Shown here piece by piece: positions 60,266-64,000 of a stretch of DNA of 64,000 nt; position 1 is the first letter of the stretch; each line of letters starts with the position of its first letter. The notes under the pieces were generated by a model, which was not told the DNA's origin, did no database searches, and saw only the letters and a list, made by a program, of their open reading frames with translations. A program made the translations under genes and the position numbers. This stretch comes from Branchipolynoe longqiensis (taxonomy: Eukaryota > Annelida > Polychaeta > Phyllodocida > Polynoidae): positions 6,967,686-7,031,685 of the forward strand of contig CM059194.1 of assembly GCA_030323885.1 (NCBI GenBank). Reading direction: 5' to 3'.

Positions 60266-60627
60266 GTATGTGACTGTGTAATTTATTTAATTCCTTTGTT
60301 GGTAAAACAGTTTATTCATCAGAATGTACATTTTTTTCAGCGCCGAGGCACTGGTCTTCCGGCCGTTTACATTACACTGTAAATATGTAGATCAGCGGGT
60401 ATTATAATTAATTATAGTTTATATCCCAGTCACACTAGCCTTGCAACCACTTTCGACTAAAAATAACTATTAAAAATCATCTGGTTGCAAGTTCTCGCAA
60501 CAAGGTCTCGCAACAAGGTCTCTATTTGGTCCTCACTGGTCGCCGACTTCCGGGCGACCATTTTGGTTTTGTCGCAAGGAGCTTGCAGGTGTTGCACCAA
60601 AACCCACCTTGCAACCAGTTTCATAGG

Positions 60628-60812
60628 TTTGTTTGTTTGTTGTTTTACGTTCTAGCAACATCTAAGCTGATATCAGGACGGGTACCGACCTGTGACTGCG
60701 CACTCATGGCGACTTTATAGTGCTGTCCCACTGGGAAACCAGACCGCCGGCACCATGACCTGGTATCCCACTCAATCACATTATCCTGACACTGAGCACA
60801 CCAGTCTGTGTT
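60628..60812 (-). mobile_element. SINE-A, 3' half
   Basis: From GTTTTACGTTCTAGCAACAT to CCTGACACTGAGC on the minus strand. Confidence 0.75.
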
Positions 60813-60824
60813 TCATAGCTAGGC

Positions 60825-60955
60825 GATCAGTCAGAGAGGGAAGGCAGAGAGAGGGAGGGTGAGAGAGAGGAGAGAGAAGAGAAAGGGAAAGGGACAGAAT
60901 AAGAGGGAAATGGAGAGGGAGAGAGAAAAGATGGGCGGGGGGAGAAAGAGAGAGA
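60825..60955 (+). repeat. GA-rich purine tract
   Basis: About 130 bp of GAGAGA/GGGAAA-type sequence; apparent minus-strand frames are low-complexity. Confidence 0.75.
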
Positions 60956-61404
60956 AGCTTGTTTGAAATTCGGGCGGCAAGTGAATATCCTGCCAATCTC
61001 GCAGCCCAAACTGGCCGGTCGTGGCGCTGGCGGCAGAGACTCGGGGCAAACGCCGAGCCGGCCAGCGATTGGACATAGTACATTATTTCAATACTCAGTA
61101 ATAATAATGATATAAAGGCGAGACTCTGCCATTTTATATCCGCATAATAGATTATACATCCTATACAAAGAGGCGGAATATTATTCTATTTATTATTATT
61201 ATATGCGTGTGTACATTGGCCAATGCTGTGTCTGCGTGATATATGTATTGTTATGTGATTATTGTCCAATCGCTGGGCTTTGTGCACGAACCAGGACAGC
61301 GCGACTGCAGCGCCATCTACCTCTCGGCGGGTTTGATGCACACTTGGTCGACTTGTCGCCCTGTCATCTCTTTACTTATTTTTATGTAGCCTAACTTTAT
61401 ATTA

Positions 61405-61578
61405 CAGTAAAACCCCTCTAAATTGACCGACCATGGGACCGACTTTAAATGTTCCATTTAGGAGTTTTTTATATCGTTTCTATGGTATTGTATGGGCGAT
61501 CGTTTGGGACCGAAATAACTCGATCGTTATAGGGGAGTGGTTGATCTGTGGAGGTGGTCGGGTAGAGGGGTTTTACTG
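61405..61578. mobile_element. pogo/Tigger-like MITE, 174 bp
   Basis: CAGTAAAACCCCTCTAAATT / GTAGAGGGGTTTTACTG with TA at both flanks; same family as 32434-32613. Confidence 0.88.
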
Positions 61579-62329
61579 TATATATATTCAGGGGTACAGT
61601 GAGTGAGGCTTGTGAGACCATCATATGCGTGACCGGACAGGTGGCGCCACAGGCGACCTGAGGTAGGTAGGATACACCAACAGCCGATGACTGAGGAGGG
61701 AGTAGGGGCTGAGGGGCAGGTGGAAGCTACCGGCCTTATTATGGGATATATAATTAATTATGCAGATATAAATAGGCGAAGTGTCCTTTATTATTTATTA
61801 TTTGCCATTACGTTACTTCGATATATTATTAGCCAATCGCTGACCTGCCCGAATTTGCCCCTGTTGCCTACTACTAGCGCCACCAACGGGCGCCTTCCTC
61901 GGCAAGCTCAGTCGGGCAGTCACTTCTCTACACGATTTCAAACTATAATAATTTCACTGAACAAGTCTGCCTTTAATTTGCCTTAAAAAATAAGCATATG
62001 TATGTGCTTTATAATCTATTATTGGAAAATAAACAATAACACTAACACTTATCAGTTCCCTTCTCTATATTAGTTATTATCCTATTATCCCACTATTATC
62101 CTATTATCCTGCTTTTGCCACGCCAGCGCCATCTGTGAGTGGCTCCTGGCCACCCTGATACCAGCCGCGTCTGGTCACTACCGCCCCCAGACCTACGTGG
62201 ATGGTCAGATTTAAATACACACAAACATATACGGCATTGAGCCTTGATGGATGGCATGATGTGGATATTAATAATTGATAAGAAAATATATTGAATTTGA
62301 GATGCAGAATTATCTACATCACTTCCGCT
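61579..62329. other. Downstream of IBR exon, no gene recognised
   Basis: No RING2-like exon (CPxC...C...W) or other coding signal found on the plus strand. AT-rich with TATT-type runs near 62060-62105. Confidence 0.55.
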
Positions 62330-63135
62330 TAAAGTTGCATGGTCTGATGAAACTTTTTTTTTTCAAAACCAAAACACTTTCTTACATTTGATTATATATA
62401 TCCAACTTAGATACTGATGTGTTAGCGAAGGTTTTGGGACAGCATGGAGAGAATAATCAGTGAATTTATGACCACCCCTTTGGACACCTACTTTGAGACA
62501 GCCATTAAGGAGGGACACCATTAACCAAATAGGTCAATGTCATCAAAGACCCTATAATACTAAGACGGCTCACTCAGCCTGTACTGTGTAATCAAAATTA
62601 TCAAACCCACCACTTAGTGCGCTGGCTGTTCTCTTGGTTAAACAGATGCTATATTATATGTATAAATGTATATATGAATGTGAAAGATGTGTGATGATGG
62701 CGATGATGATGTGTGTTTGTTCATAGCAATTTCATATTTATGTGTATTCATACTTACCTATCTCATGTATAATATAATTGTATGTGTTTACATGTGAAAC
62801 ACCAACCAGCAGCTGGGTTGATCAAACCCACCACAAGGTGGCACTGCGAAATTTACATTACCATGGGAGAGATAGGGAGTGAGCCATCTTAGTATTATAG
62901 GGTATTTGATGTCATGCCCTCATTCCAAGTAGGTGTCATTGCACATCACGTGGTCATCACGACATGTCAATAGTGAGAGGAGTTTTGGAATGCTTGCTGA
63001 AATTATTTTGCATTCTTTCAGCTCAAATTGCTCCGAAATTAACAAGTTTTTATTAAAAATTACTACGGACTAATGATTAGTAGGTTATAACGATGGTTAT
63101 ACAGATGTTTTGCTTATTTCATGGTAATTCAGGAC
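62330..63135 (+). mobile_element. MITE 'CATAGTCCGATG' family copy interrupted by a foldback
   Basis: Left part 62330-about 62460 (GTTGCATGGTCTGATGAAAC); right part about 62960-63135 (GAGTTTTGGAATGCTTGCTG ... AGGTTATAACGATGG). Confidence 0.6.
62478..62940. mobile_element. Foldback/MITE with long inverted repeats
   Basis: Arms of about 40-60 bp: GTCATCAAAGACCCTATAAT + ACTAAGACGGCTCACTC at 62540-62577, inverted at 62877-62915. A weaker extension (GACACCTACTT / AAGTAGGTGTC) reaches 62478 and 62940. Confidence 0.7.
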
Positions 63136-63329
63136 AGGAGGCGGACTAGATAGTATGGCAATTTATTCAAGAACAGGCAATGTAATAGTCAAGTAATGTA
63201 ATCAGAGGTGAGTAGATCAATGTTAAGTTTGATAGGTCATTAAGGCAATGTAAGTGTAATGGATAAAGTAGTGAATGTTCAAAGTCAAATGTCATATCGC
63301 GGTAAAGTCATTTATCGTTAGTTAGAGTC

Positions 63330-63660
63330 TTAAGTGACCCGGGCCTCAACCTTATCGGAGAGTTGGGTGGGTGGGACGGTGAGAGTAGGTCTTGTCGGTG
63401 TGGTTGCAGGAGGAGAAGTGGGCGAGGTGATGGGGAGGCGGAAGGAAGGAAGGGGGGGGGGGGGGAGGTACCAGCGGCGGGACCAGCGGGGGAGGAAGTT
63501 GTGGTGGCGGCATCTGGAGGGAGTGGGGTGAGTGAAGGAAGGAGGTGGTGGCGCCATCTGGGTGTGTGAGGGTGTGTGGGGAGTGGGTGAGGAGTAGGAG
63601 GGGCGGTAGGGCCGGGGGAGGGTGGTCGTCCGCCTCCCCCGAATTACCCATATTGCCACA
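63330..63660 (+). repeat. G-rich low-complexity region
   Basis: GGTGGG/GGAGGAAG-type sequence with a G13 run near 63450; no supportable gene on either strand. Confidence 0.65.
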
Positions 63661-63744
63661 GCAATATGGACAATTGTCTATCTATATTGTTTTAGATTTG
63701 TTTACTGTGTAGTGGCAATTGTCATTAAGGATGGAAGACCAGTG

Positions 63745-63870
63745 CATTAGCACTGACAACTTTAATTCAGATGAATAAAAGCACTTGAACCAAACAAAAA
63801 ATCAATTTAATATATTTATCTAACAGATAAGGCAAAAATCCAAACACCATCGGACTATGCAACTTTAGCA
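63745..63870 (+). mobile_element. MITE 'CATAGTCCGATG' family, 3' end
   Basis: TTAATATATTTATCTAACAG ... CACCATCGGACTATGCAACT; 3' half only. Confidence 0.6.
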
Positions 63871-64000
63871 TTGAATGACCCCTGGGGCCGTATGCAGGAG
63901 TCGGTGGTAATCGGTGGTAGCGAGCCAAAACGGTGGTAGGTGGGAATTTCCCGGTTAGTGGCGAAAAATAGTATGCACGAGGCGGTGATAGGCCTAACAC

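Noticed and set aside
61579..64000. RING2 exon of the RBCK1-like gene
   Set aside because: Searched the plus strand for the paired-Cys RING2 pattern following the IBR; none found, so it is placed beyond the window.

Overview
This is animal (metazoan) nuclear DNA. It has spliced genes with long introns, tRNA-derived SINEs, non-LTR and DIRS retrotransposons, MITEs and many minisatellites. The proteins and repeats point to a marine invertebrate. Exon/intron junctions drawn into tandem arrays recall the 'mirage minisatellites' described in amphioxus, but one SINE (about 50105-50445) belongs to a type I associate with molluscs and other invertebrates. I lean weakly to a cephalochordate and cannot settle the phylum.

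Two genes stand head to head. On the minus strand (17720 down to 1138) is a complete six-exon MAF1, the RNA polymerase III repressor, predicted at 243 residues. On the plus strand (18916 to beyond 60265) is a LUBAC-subunit gene whose RBR half is clearly HOIL-1/RBCK1. It also has an N-terminal PH-like region otherwise typical of SHARPIN, followed by LTM, UBL and NZF modules. The second RING and 3' end lie outside the window. The 1.2 kb between the two start codons is a candidate bidirectional promoter with a consensus CRE. Vertebrate SHARPIN is also head to head with MAF1, so this locus looks like an ancestral SHARPIN/HOIL-1 gene kept next to MAF1.

Layout: 1-1137, SINE end, MITEs and sequence downstream of MAF1; 1138-17720, MAF1, with minisatellites in introns 4 and 5 and a gag-less DIRS element in intron 1; 17721-18915, shared promoter; 18916-41563, RBCK1-like exons 1-8, with a gag-only DIRS element, LINE fragments, 5S-rRNA-derived arrays and a four-layer nest of repeats around a GC-rich unknown element (36935-39816); 42235-44340, a 2.1 kb minisatellite; 46075-46733, a probable alternative last exon that would give a RING-less isoform; 50794-50972, the RING1 exon with a GC donor; 52170-57600, a nearly intact DIRS-1-type retrotransposon; 59103-60265, the rest of RING1 and the IBR; 60266-64000, intron or flank with MITEs.

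The most distinctive local pattern is tandem duplication of splice junctions. The RING1-exon acceptor (4 copies), the RING1-exon donor (9), the next exon's acceptor (12) and the MAF1 last-exon acceptor (about 24) are each amplified into arrays of decoy sites.
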